Of a stretch of 33,652 nucleotides of DNA, positions 16,701 to 24,063 are shown one piece after another; the first letter of the stretch is position 1; each line of letters opens with the position of its first letter. Origin of the DNA: Prevotella sp. (GTDB lineage: Bacteria > Bacteroidota > Bacteroidia > Bacteroidales > Bacteroidaceae); NCBI GenBank assembly GCA_017449025.1, contig JAFSKJ010000005.1, forward strand, positions 1-33,652, written 5' to 3'. The notes beneath the pieces were generated by a model, which was not told the origin of the DNA, did not search any database, and worked only from the letters and a program-made list of their open reading frames with translations. The translations under genes and the position numbers were made by a program.

Positions 16701-16800
16701 CATAGAAGAGACAGACCATGTGCGCCACGTGCGCTTCGAACGCCCGCTTAAGATCATGATGGACGGAAAGAAGCAGCAGGGAGTGGTGCTGTTGCCGTAG
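13789..16800 (+). CDS. PEP synthase/PPDK-type ATP-grasp protein with two N-terminal receiver-like domains
   Basis: 1003 residues from the ATG at 13789; a TTG two codons upstream is less likely. Two receiver-like regions come first. Region 1 (about 25-150) has lost the phospho-accepting Asp (DLVICMPGT). Region 2 (about 180-335) keeps the pocket: LLVEDN, an Asp in VISDTRF, LDSSE and a Lys in FIDKNS. Then comes a PPDK/PEP-synthase ATP-grasp with GSLGGKGRGL, AVRSSSLLEDSHYQPFAGIYST and LYLLQIRPI. The C-terminal region (about 840-1003) has VLIGPGRWGSSDYWLG. I see no swivelling phosphohistidine domain and no PEP-binding TIM barrel, so it is unlikely to make PEP. It may be a regulator or an ATP-dependent transferase controlled by phosphorylation. 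The 3' end is 1 nt from the convergent lipoprotein gene. Confidence 0.85.
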   Translation: MEETTKIPHEWNKFYLKDVSFVNLMTRRIFSVLIVANPYDAFMLEDDGRIDEKIFDEYMELGMRYPPTFTQVSTTDEANEVLKTTDIDLVICMPGTADNDAFTVAREVKAAHPTIPCVVLTPFSHGITKRIENEDMSMFDYVFCWLGNTNLIMSIIKLLEDKMNIEHDIREAGVQMILLVEDNIRFYSSVLPNLYNYILAQSKRFSTEALNPHAAAQRKRGRPKVVLATNYQEAMEIYERYAENTLGVISDTRFPMKAIAGRLSHVDEGDPEAGLKLLREIRRRDEYVPLILDSSETVNREKAIEEGFHFIDKNSTKMNVDLHRLMEEHMGFGDFVFRDPETHEEIARVSSLKELQDNIFKIPADSLSYHVSRNNMSRWLTARAIFPVSAFLKHVTWHKLQDIDAHRQIIFDAIVQYRRMKNIGIVAVFDRLKFDRYAHFARIGEGSLGGKGRGLAFLDNIIKRHPEMNEHEYAQVSIPKTVVLCTDFFDEFMEKNNLYPIALSDAPDEEILQHFLRAQLPDSLIADFFTFFDAVKSPIAVRSSSLLEDSHYQPFAGIYSTYMIPYLDDKYEMLRMMACAIKGVYASVYYKDSKAYMLATQNVIDQEKMAVILQEVVGRQYGDHYYPSFSGVLRSLNYYPIGDETAEEGIASLALGLGKYIVDGGQTLRVSPYHPTQVLQTSEMETALRDTQTRFYALDMKSEELGWSVDDGFNIKSLRVKQADADGSLNYIASTFDPVDQVIRDGIYEGGRKVITFSGVLQQGVFPLPELLQMAQKYGSEEMRRPVEIEFACNIDSKPSEGGKVNGTLYLLQIRPIVDSKQVLDEDLQKIPDSRCLLRSYNSLGHGISEDVYDVVYVKTDDNFTAANNPAIAREIETINQKFLDKSENYVLIGPGRWGSSDYWLGIPVKWPHISASRVIVEAGLKNYRVDPSQGTHFFQNLTSFGVGYFTINTFTGDGVLQKEILDAMPAIEETDHVRHVRFERPLKIMMDGKKQQGVVLLP

Positions 16801-16801
16801 G

Positions 16802-17500
16802 CTATCGGCTGGTGCGCATTCTAAAGGTACGCGACTGGCTGCCTATCTCGCTTGCTCCCTGAAAAAGGCCTATCTGAATAACAGCCTCACCATCCCTTAG
16901 CCTATTGTCGGCTTTCACAGTGGCAGTGTAACGAATGGTCTGATATGGCTGTATACTCTCAATAAGAACATTCTCAGAGATACGGATATGCTTGTTTCCC
17001 GACACTTCGCTGACAGTAGGCATAACGTGGAAGGCTGTCTGCGCAGAGTTATTGTAGATTTCAAACACCATGCGAGCCTCTTCGTTTCGTGCGATGATAC
17101 CGTCGCGGCTGCTATCCAAGAGGCGGGCATTGCGTATCTCAAGAACAGCATTACTTACTGATGAACGATACTCTCGGCGGTTGATGTCACCCTGCCAATC
17201 GTCGGCATAATCGCGTTGGGAATAGCCATCGCGGTCATAGCGGCGGTTCACACGGTCCTCATACTGCTGCTGGGCGCGATTATCAGCAGCGCGACCCACA
17301 GCAGCACCGACAGCAGCACCTCCAGCCATTCCCACCAAGGCTCCTACATCGCTACCGCGCCAGCCGCCCGTAACACCACCAACAACAGAGCCAATGATGG
17401 ACCCGAAATGTGCGCCTGTATATGCGCCTGTAGCCTCATAACTGCCGCAACTGCTCATGAGCATTACAGCAATAGTCATCATTAAAAATACCTTCTTCAT
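16802..17500 (-). CDS. Glycine-zipper lipoprotein
   Basis: 232 residues. It has a lipoprotein signal peptide with the lipobox LMSSC (Cys at about 18). A glycine-zipper segment of about 50 residues follows (GSIIGSVVGGVTGGWRGSD... and GAAVGAAVGRAADN), then an Arg/Tyr-rich linker (EDRVNRRYDRDGYSQRDY). The C-terminal beta-rich domain (about 115-232) contains NAVLEIRNARLLDSSRDGII and YTATVKADNRLRDGEA. Glycine zippers insert into or line membranes. The protein probably sits in the outer membrane facing the periplasm; its role is unknown. It has its own promoter (17541-17571) behind the upstream gene's terminator. Its stop is 1 nt from the convergent gene, which leaves no room for a shared terminator. 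Confidence 0.83.
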   Translation of the reverse strand: MKKVFLMMTIAVMLMSSCGSYEATGAYTGAHFGSIIGSVVGGVTGGWRGSDVGALVGMAGGAAVGAAVGRAADNRAQQQYEDRVNRRYDRDGYSQRDYADDWQGDINRREYRSSVSNAVLEIRNARLLDSSRDGIIARNEEARMVFEIYNNSAQTAFHVMPTVSEVSGNKHIRISENVLIESIQPYQTIRYTATVKADNRLRDGEAVIQIGLFQGASEIGSQSRTFRMRTSR

Positions 17501-17540
17501 AGCTATTATCTTTTTTATCAGTTATTGCCTTATAGCGTTG

Positions 17541-17571
17541 CAAAGGTAGACAATAAATCCATTCCGTGCAA
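17541..17571 (-). promoter_or_regulatory. Promoter of the glycine-zipper lipoprotein (TTGC-N19-TACCTTTG)
   Basis: The minus strand has TTGC (17571 to 17568), a 19-nt spacer and TACCTTTG (17548 to 17541). A start site near 17535 gives a leader of about 35 nt. Confidence 0.65.
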
Positions 17572-17605
17572 GGGGAATTCCCCAAAACAGCATAGGGGAA
17601 CCCCT
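17572..17605. promoter_or_regulatory. Paired G4/C4 palindromes next to the -33 box (candidate operator)
   Basis: GGGGAATTCCCC (17572-17583, perfect palindrome) and AGGGGAACCCCT (17594-17605) have centres 22 bp apart. The first abuts the -33 box of the glycine-zipper gene. Two like sites about two helical turns apart could bind a dimeric regulator; no regulator is identified. Confidence 0.4.
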
Positions 17606-17644
17606 AAAAACGAAGAGAGCCGGAACACTAATGTTCCAGCTCTC
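17606..17644 (-). terminator. Rho-independent terminator after the 372-residue lipoprotein
   Basis: Minus strand: GAGAGC and GGAAC arms (one mismatch between them) around a six-base loop at 17615-17644, then TTCGTTTTT (complement of 17606-17614). It lies 20 nt past the stop codon. Confidence 0.85.
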
Positions 17645-17664
17645 CTTAGTATCGTTAAGAATGA

Positions 17665-18783
17665 TTACTTAATCTGAGTAGATGCACCAGAGTGAGTGTT
17701 AACCAGAACGATGCTGGCTACACCAGTGTAAATCCTTACGCTGAATGTCTGGCCACCAAATACGAACTCAACGTCCTTGTACTCATGAACAACCTGAAGC
17801 TCATAAGTCTTACCGTCATAGTCAACAGGTAATACAACAGGAACGTCCTCAGTCTGTACAGGAGCACCGAACAAGCTGTTCAGGAAGCTACCAATCAGAC
17901 GGAAAGCCTCGCCTAATGCGCGCTGTACGCCATAGACACCAAGTATCTCATAACCATAACGCATGGGAACGATGTTAGAGTTACCAGGATTGATAGGACG
18001 CTGAGGAGCTACATAGGTGATGTAGTCGCGGCCAACCTGAACGTTGATGATACGAGCGAGCAGGCTGAACACCCAGCTGCGAGGACCAATGTTGTCGATG
18101 TCTGCAGAGAGAACACCATCCTTAACCATAACGGGAACAGTCTGCTCACCGTTGGTAGCAACGAACTCGAAGTTGGTGGCAACACCCTCGGGCATAGTAG
18201 CAGTCAGCTTAACAGGACGGCTGAAAGAAACGCCCTTAGGCTGAATGTCGAAAGCCATAACGGGAGAGCTGATTTCCTCACCAGCAACCAGATTGTTAAC
18301 ATCGATAGCATTAGCAACCTCGTAAGAAGCGATAGAGAAACTCTTGTCAGAACCGTTGATAGCAACATCAGCGGGAACCTCAATACCAGCTACTGCACCC
18401 CAGCTGTTAGGAGTACTGTAAACAGTTGTACCCTTAGCACTCTCCTGAGCAACCTCGTTAGAAGCCTTCTCCATCATGGTAATCTCGATAGACTTCAGTG
18501 AGCTCTCGCCGAACTCAATCTGAGACTCCTGAGAGATGTAGCCCTCGGCAGAAACGGTGAGAACACCCTTAGTAGCCTTTGTTGAGAACTCAGCCTCAGT
18601 ACCAGTCTTGGTCTGGCCGTCGAATGTGAAGGTAGCAGCAACATTACTCTTAATCTTAAGAGTGTTGCCCATCTGAACCTTTACTTCCTTTACAACGCCA
18701 TCGTTGTCATCACTTGCGCAAGAACTCAGAGTCAAACCGGCTACGAGTGCCACTGCGCCAAACATAAAGTTAAATTTGTTCAT
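17665..18783 (-). CDS. Surface or periplasmic lipoprotein of unknown function
   Basis: 372 residues. The lipoprotein signal peptide ends LTLSSC (Cys about 22), followed by ASDDNDG, an acidic stretch typical of Bacteroidetes lipoproteins exported to the cell surface. An Ig-like or carboxypeptidase-regulatory-like region (about 30-105, LKIKSNVAATFTFDGQTKTG) is followed by a segment resembling a ZU5-like fold (about 165-240, MAFDIQPKGVSFSRPVKLTA). The C-terminal part is beta-rich (TYELQVVHEYKDVEFVFGG). I do not recognise a specific family. It has its own promoter and a strong terminator, so it is probably a single transcription unit, perhaps well expressed. Confidence 0.8.
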   Translation of the reverse strand: MNKFNFMFGAVALVAGLTLSSCASDDNDGVVKEVKVQMGNTLKIKSNVAATFTFDGQTKTGTEAEFSTKATKGVLTVSAEGYISQESQIEFGESSLKSIEITMMEKASNEVAQESAKGTTVYSTPNSWGAVAGIEVPADVAINGSDKSFSIASYEVANAIDVNNLVAGEEISSPVMAFDIQPKGVSFSRPVKLTATMPEGVATNFEFVATNGEQTVPVMVKDGVLSADIDNIGPRSWVFSLLARIINVQVGRDYITYVAPQRPINPGNSNIVPMRYGYEILGVYGVQRALGEAFRLIGSFLNSLFGAPVQTEDVPVVLPVDYDGKTYELQVVHEYKDVEFVFGGQTFSVRIYTGVASIVLVNTHSGASTQIK

Positions 18784-18864
18784 AATTGTAAGATTTAATT
18801 AAATGTGTATAATTGTATGTTTGTTTATATCGATATTTTGCCTTTAGCCACTTCAAGTGATGTG

Positions 18865-18893
18865 CAAATTTACGAATAATTTATGTAACTCAA
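18865..18893 (-). promoter_or_regulatory. Promoter of the 372-residue lipoprotein gene
   Basis: The minus strand reads TAAATTTG (18872 to 18865) with TTGA 17 nt further upstream (18893 to 18890). The predicted leader is about 75 nt, longer than for the other genes here. Confidence 0.55.
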
Positions 18894-18964
18894 TGCTTCC
18901 GCAAGCTTTTTTATCCGTTTTTTAACATCATATAACATAAACCGCTTATTTTTGAAGTTTTTAT

Positions 18965-19543
18965 TCAATAATTCTTAATAGTTATGCGCTTGTTTTTAAT
19001 TCTTTTCATGTCGCTGTTCATGTCCTGCCATCTCGGAACAATGCCATAGGGGCTGATATCGGCAATCTCGAATTCAAAGATGGGTAGTTCTGGCGACATG
19101 TCCTCGGTCTTCATGGGATAGTTTGTTGTAAGCATACGCTCTACAGTGACTGTTGTGATGCCCTGTGCGAGCATGTCAAGGGCTTTGGCAGCTCCCCACG
19201 ACAGGTCAATGATTCGACCTCTTCCGAAAGGTCCCCTGTCAGTAACCCTTACCACCACCTGCTTGCCGTTTGAGAGATTGGTGACTTTGAGAATGGTGCC
19301 GAAGGGGAAGGTGCGGTGCGCGCATGTCATGGAATCGTGGTGCAGGCGTTCTCCGCTGGCAGTACGCACTCCCGTTGCCCGTTTGGAATAGTAGGAAGCC
19401 TTTCCTCGCTGTTGTTGTGCTCTTGCGGTTGATATATTAAGGTGGGAGACTTGGCTCATTGCGCCCACCATGAGGAACAACACGCACAGCAATGTTACGC
19501 GCAGCCCATTGGAAGAAGCTTTATTCGCGACTTGTCTACTCAC
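18965..19543 (-). CDS. RlpA-like double-psi beta-barrel protein (septal-ring lytic transglycosylase family)
   Basis: 192 residues. The signal-peptide hydrophobic core (LRVTLLCVLFLMVGAM) starts near residue 14; there is no lipobox. The RlpA double-psi beta-barrel spans about 48-140: GKASYYSKRATGVRTASGE, TCAHRTFPFGT, VRVTDRGPFGRGRIIDLS. The last contains the Asp and the RGP/IDLS hallmark of the family. A short basic C-terminus follows (MKRIKNKRITIKNY), without a SPOR domain. RlpA proteins cleave or bind denuded glycan strands; with no SPOR domain, septal targeting would need another partner. It begins 57 nt after the gdhA stop on the same strand, and no terminator is seen between them, so read-through from gdhA is possible. 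Confidence 0.9.
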   Translation of the reverse strand: MSRQVANKASSNGLRVTLLCVLFLMVGAMSQVSHLNISTARAQQQRGKASYYSKRATGVRTASGERLHHDSMTCAHRTFPFGTILKVTNLSNGKQVVVRVTDRGPFGRGRIIDLSWGAAKALDMLAQGITTVTVERMLTTNYPMKTEDMSPELPIFEFEIADISPYGIVPRWQDMNSDMKRIKNKRITIKNY

Positions 19544-19600
19544 TTACACCTTATTATATATATATACGCTTACGTTTTATACTATCCGGCATTTCTGCCT

Positions 19601-20935
19601 CTAAACCACACCCTGAGCCAGCATGGCCTTGGCCACCTTCATGAATCCAGCGACATTGGCTCCCTTCACGTAGTTGACATAGTCACCGTCACGGCCGTAT
19701 TTCACACACTGCTCGTGAATACCAGACATGATCTGGTGCAGACGCTGGTCAACTTCGTCGGAAGTCCAGCTCAGTCGCATAGAGTTCTGAGACATCTCAA
19801 GTCCGCTGGTGGCCACGCCTCCTGCATTTACTGCCTTACCTGGGGCGAAAAGCAGCTTGGCGGCAATAAACTTCTCAGCAGCTTCAGCCGTGCAGCCCAT
19901 GTTCGACACTTCTGCCACACACAGTGGCTTCTGAGCCAGAATCTTGTCGGCATCATCACCGTTAAGCTCGTTCTGCGTGGCACATGGCAGATAGATGTCG
20001 GCCTTCTGCTCCCAAGGTTTCTTTCCCGGGAAGAATGTAGCGCCGTCGAACTCATCTGCGTATGGCTCACAGACATCATTACCCGAGGCGCGCAGTTCCA
20101 GCAGGTAGTCGATTTTCTCTGCGTCGAGGCCTGCAGGGTCATAGATGTATCCGTCCGGCCCGCTAATGGTGATCACCTTGGCCCCAAGCTCTGTAGCTTT
20201 CTTTGCGGCTCCCCATGCCACGTTACCGAAGCCAGAGACGGCAATGGTCTTGCCCTTAATGTCAAGGCCATGCTCGGTGAGCATCTGGTTAACAAAGTAC
20301 AATGCTCCGAAGCCTGTTGCCTCTGGGCGCAGTATACTGCCTCCCCACTCACGGCCTTTGCCCGTGAGCACTCCTTGGAACTGGTGCGTGAGCTTCTTAT
20401 ATTGTCCGAAGAGATAACCGATCTCACGTGCTCCTACGCCGATATCGCCTGCGGGAACATCCTCGTCTGGTCCGATATGGCGGTAGAGTTCTGTCATAAA
20501 AGCCTGGCAGAACTTCATCACCTCGTTGTCGCTCTTTCCACGTATCGAGAAGTCGCTGCCTCCCTTACCACCGCCCATGGGCAGGGTTGTAAGTGCGTTC
20601 TTGAACGTCTGCTCGAAGCCGAGGAACTTCAAGATGGAAAGGTTAACTGATGAGTGGAAGCGCAGACCACCCTTGTACGGGCCAATGGCGCTGTTGAATT
20701 GCACGCGATAGCCGAGATTAACCTGTACTTCCCCTTTGTCATCGACCCAAGGCACGCGGAATGTCACAATGCGCTCCGGTTCAACAATGCGCTCTACAAT
20801 CTTTGCCTTCTCAAACTCAGGATGCTGGTTGTAGACGTCTTTGATTGATTCAAGCACTTCGCGTACTGCCTGTAGATACTCCAACTCGCCGGGATGCTTG
20901 CGCTCCAGTGCTTGCATGATTTTTTCAACTTCCAT
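19601..20935 (-). CDS. gdhA: NADP-dependent glutamate dehydrogenase
   Basis: 444 residues, the usual hexameric GDH length. Substrate-site motifs include FHSSVNLSILKFLGFEQ and PMGGGKGGSDF with the catalytic Lys; then DVPAGDIGVGAREIGYLFGQY, and the Rossmann loop GFGNVAWGAAKKATELGAK. The motifs fit the NADP-linked biosynthetic type. It makes glutamate from 2-oxoglutarate and ammonium, the main ammonia entry route in gut and rumen Bacteroidetes. It has a strong promoter match at 20996-21026. Confidence 0.96.
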   Translation of the reverse strand: MEVEKIMQALERKHPGELEYLQAVREVLESIKDVYNQHPEFEKAKIVERIVEPERIVTFRVPWVDDKGEVQVNLGYRVQFNSAIGPYKGGLRFHSSVNLSILKFLGFEQTFKNALTTLPMGGGKGGSDFSIRGKSDNEVMKFCQAFMTELYRHIGPDEDVPAGDIGVGAREIGYLFGQYKKLTHQFQGVLTGKGREWGGSILRPEATGFGALYFVNQMLTEHGLDIKGKTIAVSGFGNVAWGAAKKATELGAKVITISGPDGYIYDPAGLDAEKIDYLLELRASGNDVCEPYADEFDGATFFPGKKPWEQKADIYLPCATQNELNGDDADKILAQKPLCVAEVSNMGCTAEAAEKFIAAKLLFAPGKAVNAGGVATSGLEMSQNSMRLSWTSDEVDQRLHQIMSGIHEQCVKYGRDGDYVNYVKGANVAGFMKVAKAMLAQGVV

Positions 20936-20995
20936 AGTGCTGTAGATTTGTCGTTTAATTGTTAGTGTAATATCATTATGTTACTTAAGACGGCG

Positions 20996-21026
20996 CAAAT
21001 ATAAGAAAAATATAAATACCTTCCAA
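20996..21026 (-). promoter_or_regulatory. gdhA: gdhA promoter (TTGG-N19-TATATTTG)
   Basis: Minus strand: TTGG (21026 to 21023), a 19-nt spacer and TATATTTG (21003 to 20996), with a leader of about 55 nt. The rest of 20936-21160 shows only the possible terminator at 21126-21142. Confidence 0.7.
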
Positions 21027-21125
21027 GCTTTTTCGTGAATAAAATTCCCATAAAGTTACAGTTTGTTAAATACAGAGGCTTTAACAGCCCCTATACCCCA
21101 CTCTTCCATGCAAAAAGCAAAGTAA

Positions 21126-21142
21126 GGACAAGCTTCCTTGCC
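21126..21142 (-). terminator. Possible terminator after the five-gene sensor operon
   Basis: Minus strand: GGCAAG, loop GAAG, CTTGTCC, then the T-rich TTACTTTGCTTTTT. The stem is only about six pairs with one wobble, so the call is weak. Confidence 0.35.
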
Positions 21143-21160
21143 AAATGCCACGGTAAGCAT

Positions 21161-21400
21161 CTACTTCTTCAGCAAAGATGCGATGTAGAGAATGACAACT
21201 GCTCCAACGACTGCCGTTCCAAGCTGTCCCAAGAGTCCACCCCACTCAATGCCCAAGAGGGTGAAGAGCCATCCGCCGAGGGCACCGCCGAAAAGCCCGA
21301 GGAGCAGGTTCATCAGGAAGCCGAAGCCGCCACCTTTCATTAACTTGCCGGCACAGAATCCAGCCAGACATCCGATAATAATTGATCCGATAATTCCCAT
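21161..21400 (-). CDS. GlsB/YeaQ/YmgE-family small stress membrane protein
   Basis: 79 residues with three hydrophobic helices: MGIIGSIIIGCLAGFCAGKL, then GGFGFLMNLLLGLFGGALGGW, then GQLGTAVVGAVVILYIASLL. This is the typical layout and length of the transglycosylase-associated (GlsB/YeaQ) family, inner-membrane proteins often linked to general stress responses. Their molecular function is unknown. It starts 19 nt after the stop of the preceding membrane protein and is the last gene of the sensor operon. Its A-rich upstream stretch (AAAAAAAAGAATT before the ATG) is typical of Bacteroidetes initiation regions. Confidence 0.9.
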   Translation of the reverse strand: MGIIGSIIIGCLAGFCAGKLMKGGGFGFLMNLLLGLFGGALGGWLFTLLGIEWGGLLGQLGTAVVGAVVILYIASLLKK

Positions 21401-21419
21401 AATTCTTTTTTTTTAAATG

Positions 21420-22001
21420 TTATTCTTTATTGCCAGTTGGCACACTGTCAGCTTGTATCTTTGCTTGCGAGTGACTGCTGAAGTACCCTTCTACCCTATC
21501 CCAGTCAACGCGCACCACTTCCACTGGTTCGTCATAATCCACGGCAGTCACCTTCCGGTCTTCCATGTCGAAGCTTACCACAACCACGTCGTCGACACAA
21601 ACCCTGAAGGAGTCCATGGGTATCACGTCGAAGAGCTTCTCATGAAAATGCCTTCTGTATCGCTTTCGTTCTTCCTCATTGTTTTCATAGTATTCGTAAA
21701 GGCACTCATCGTCGGCTTTCAGGTACCACGTATGGGTCTTGTTTCCACTCCCTTTCTTTCTCAGCACTACCATGGCCTCATCGTGCATCTTATCGTAGTC
21801 GTACTCCTCATGGGTGCCAATGAAATAGAGGCCAATGGAAATGGCTATGCCACATACAACCGGCTGCAACAGACAGCCTATGGCCATTCCCTTCCATCGC
21901 TTACGCATGAATCCGTAGAAGGGAATGGTAAGTGAGGCAACGATCACCGCCATTAAAACCATTGCTACGGTGAAGTAGAAAGTAAAAGCATGGTCTAACA
22001 T
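21420..22001 (-). CDS. Hypothetical membrane protein with charged C-terminal domain
   Basis: 193 residues. Two transmembrane segments (about 8-30 and 40-62, LLQPVVCGIAISIGLYFIG) flank a short basic loop (FMRKRWKG), followed by a soluble domain of about 130 residues rich in Asp, Glu, Lys and Tyr (THEEYDYDKMHDEAMVVLRK, CLYEYYENNEEERKRYRRHF). I do not recognise a family. It lies 15 nt after the SpoIIE-type phosphatase and 19 nt before the GlsB-type gene, so it is probably part of the same sensory operon. Confidence 0.7.
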   Translation of the reverse strand: MLDHAFTFYFTVAMVLMAVIVASLTIPFYGFMRKRWKGMAIGCLLQPVVCGIAISIGLYFIGTHEEYDYDKMHDEAMVVLRKKGSGNKTHTWYLKADDECLYEYYENNEEERKRYRRHFHEKLFDVIPMDSFRVCVDDVVVVSFDMEDRKVTAVDYDEPVEVVRVDWDRVEGYFSSHSQAKIQADSVPTGNKE

Positions 22002-22016
22002 AGCGTAAACAGTTTT

Positions 22017-24032
22017 TTAGTTGTTATTAGAAGTGTTGTCTTCGCCCGACAAGACGGCGGAGCCGGAATTGGTGTACTGCAATGCGAGCATTGTCAGGTC
22101 GTCGCTCTGCTCGGCGTCGCCCACGAAGAGTCTCACCGCCTGCGTCATGGCCTCGATGAGTGGCTGTGGCTTGCTCACCGTGACCTTTGCCACCTTCTCC
22201 ACGCGTTCCATTCCGAACAGCTCGTGGTTGATGTCCTCGGCTTCATTAAGACCGTCGGTATAAAGGAAGACGCTATCGTTGACATCCATCTGCAACTCCT
22301 GAACGGTGTACTGCCAACCGTCCATCACTCCAATCGGGATGTTGGAATCGCACTCCAAGGTACTCACTTTTCCTCCAGCCATGAGCAGCGGAAGGTTGTG
22401 ACCTGCGTTGGAATAACTTAAGTGCCCCGTGCTCAGCTCGAGGACTCCGATGAATAGCGTAACGAACATGCCTGTGTCGTTGTTGGCACTCAAGGCCTCG
22501 TTGAGAGCCACCAGGACATGTCCGGGGTTTTGGGTGTATGCTGCAATGTTACGGAAGAGCGAGCGCGTCACTGCCATTACCAACGATGCCGGCACTCCCT
22601 TTCCCGACACGTCTCCAATGCAGAAGAACAGTTTCTCCTCGCGTATGAAGAAGTCGTAGAGGTCGCCGCCCACGGCCTTTGCCGGCATCACCTGCCCGTA
22701 GATGTCTATATCATGTCGGTCGGGGAAGGCAGGGTACGTCTTTGGCAGCATCGACATCTGTATGTCGTGGGCAATCTTCAGCTCGCTCTCTATCGATGCC
22801 TTGGCCGCCGTGGTGGTCTTCAGCTCCTCCACGTATGCCTTCAGTGAGTGCTGCATGTTCTCGAATGAGTCGCGCAGCAGATGTATCTCGTCGCGGCTCT
22901 TCATCACCGGCAGTTCCGTATCAAACTGTCCTCCTGCCACCTTGTCGGCAGTATCTGCCAGCTGCTTAAGTGGCTTGGCGGCGTGTCTGATGGCCAGCCG
23001 GCATACGAAGACAGTAACGATAATCACCACGGCCATGGCAAACAGCAGCACTCCACCCACTATTATTCCCAAGAAGCTGAGTGCCTTCATGGGCACTGTC
23101 ACTGCCAACATCCAATCAATGCCCTCCAAAGGGGTATAGAAGATGCAGGTCTTCACCCTGTTCACAAGCACCACCCTTTCTGTCTCGTTGCTGCTCTTGT
23201 ATCCCTCCGAAATCTCGCCTGTTATAATATCGGCAATGCCATGCTTCTCGTCGTCCTTTATATGTACGAAGAAATTGCTCTTCAAGATGCGCCTCTGGTC
23301 GGGATGTGTGATGTAGTTTCCGTCATGGTCAAGCACATAGCTTTGGAAGAACCCTTCGCCCGAGATGCGGAACGAATAGGTCTCTTTCTGAAACGCAATG
23401 TCCTGCTCTTTAAGCAGATGTGTCATGAAGTCGAGCGACAGGTCGGCTCCGAGTATTCCCACCAAGCGGCCCTTTGAGTCGTGTATGGGGTACAAGTATG
23501 CCACCAAGGCCGTCTTTGCATCGTGGCTGTCAAAGAAGGGCTTCGACCAGTAGGCTGAGTCAGCAGCAATGGCCTCGCTGAACCAGTCGGACTCTAAATA
23601 AGACTCTTGCATGCCTTTCCTCGCACGGCCTTCCACTCCTAAGCTGTCTTTTCTCCATGCGTATGGGCAGAAGCTGCGCCCTTTCTGTGGATAGTAGCCC
23701 TCAACAAAACTGAGCCCGCAGCTTCTCACTCTCGGGTTTACTTCTACAATGCGCTCCATTATGGCCTGTATCTGGTCGGGCTGTCCGAGGTGGCTCTCTA
23801 TCTCAGATATGTTGTTCCTTACAGCCACGCTCACGTCAGACATGGCGTTGAGTATGTTTCCTCCAGACGATTGCATGCTGCTATGGAAGATTTTGGCGCT
23901 AACCTCTACTATTGCAGTCTTCGTCAGCCAGTAGCCGACGTATGCCAGAGCACTCATCATGACAAACAGCACCAGCATGACCAATCGTGTCAGGGTGCGC
24001 GCAAATGAGTGGTTGTATTTCTTTTTCTTCAT
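22017..24032 (-). CDS. Cache-HAMP sensor with SpoIIE/RsbU-type PP2C phosphatase domain
   Basis: 671 residues from the ATG at 24032. An earlier in-frame ATG at 24083 lies inside the upstream kinase gene and adds a polar stretch before the membrane helix. A first membrane helix (LTRLVMLVLFVMMSALAYVGY) precedes a periplasmic double-Cache domain (about 50-320, with YITHPDQRRILKSNF). A second helix and HAMP follow, then the phosphatase domain (about 440-655) with GGDLYDFF, GDVSGKG, NAGHN and SDDLTMLAL, which carry the metal-binding Asp residues. Known relatives dephosphorylate anti-anti-sigma (STAS) proteins; no STAS or anti-sigma gene is in this window. It begins 31 nt after the histidine kinase stop. 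Confidence 0.9.
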   Translation of the reverse strand: MKKKKYNHSFARTLTRLVMLVLFVMMSALAYVGYWLTKTAIVEVSAKIFHSSMQSSGGNILNAMSDVSVAVRNNISEIESHLGQPDQIQAIMERIVEVNPRVRSCGLSFVEGYYPQKGRSFCPYAWRKDSLGVEGRARKGMQESYLESDWFSEAIAADSAYWSKPFFDSHDAKTALVAYLYPIHDSKGRLVGILGADLSLDFMTHLLKEQDIAFQKETYSFRISGEGFFQSYVLDHDGNYITHPDQRRILKSNFFVHIKDDEKHGIADIITGEISEGYKSSNETERVVLVNRVKTCIFYTPLEGIDWMLAVTVPMKALSFLGIIVGGVLLFAMAVVIIVTVFVCRLAIRHAAKPLKQLADTADKVAGGQFDTELPVMKSRDEIHLLRDSFENMQHSLKAYVEELKTTTAAKASIESELKIAHDIQMSMLPKTYPAFPDRHDIDIYGQVMPAKAVGGDLYDFFIREEKLFFCIGDVSGKGVPASLVMAVTRSLFRNIAAYTQNPGHVLVALNEALSANNDTGMFVTLFIGVLELSTGHLSYSNAGHNLPLLMAGGKVSTLECDSNIPIGVMDGWQYTVQELQMDVNDSVFLYTDGLNEAEDINHELFGMERVEKVAKVTVSKPQPLIEAMTQAVRLFVGDAEQSDDLTMLALQYTNSGSAVLSGEDNTSNNN

Positions 24033-24063
24033 CTTGCTACAGTTTTGTTTCGAAGAAGCGTTA

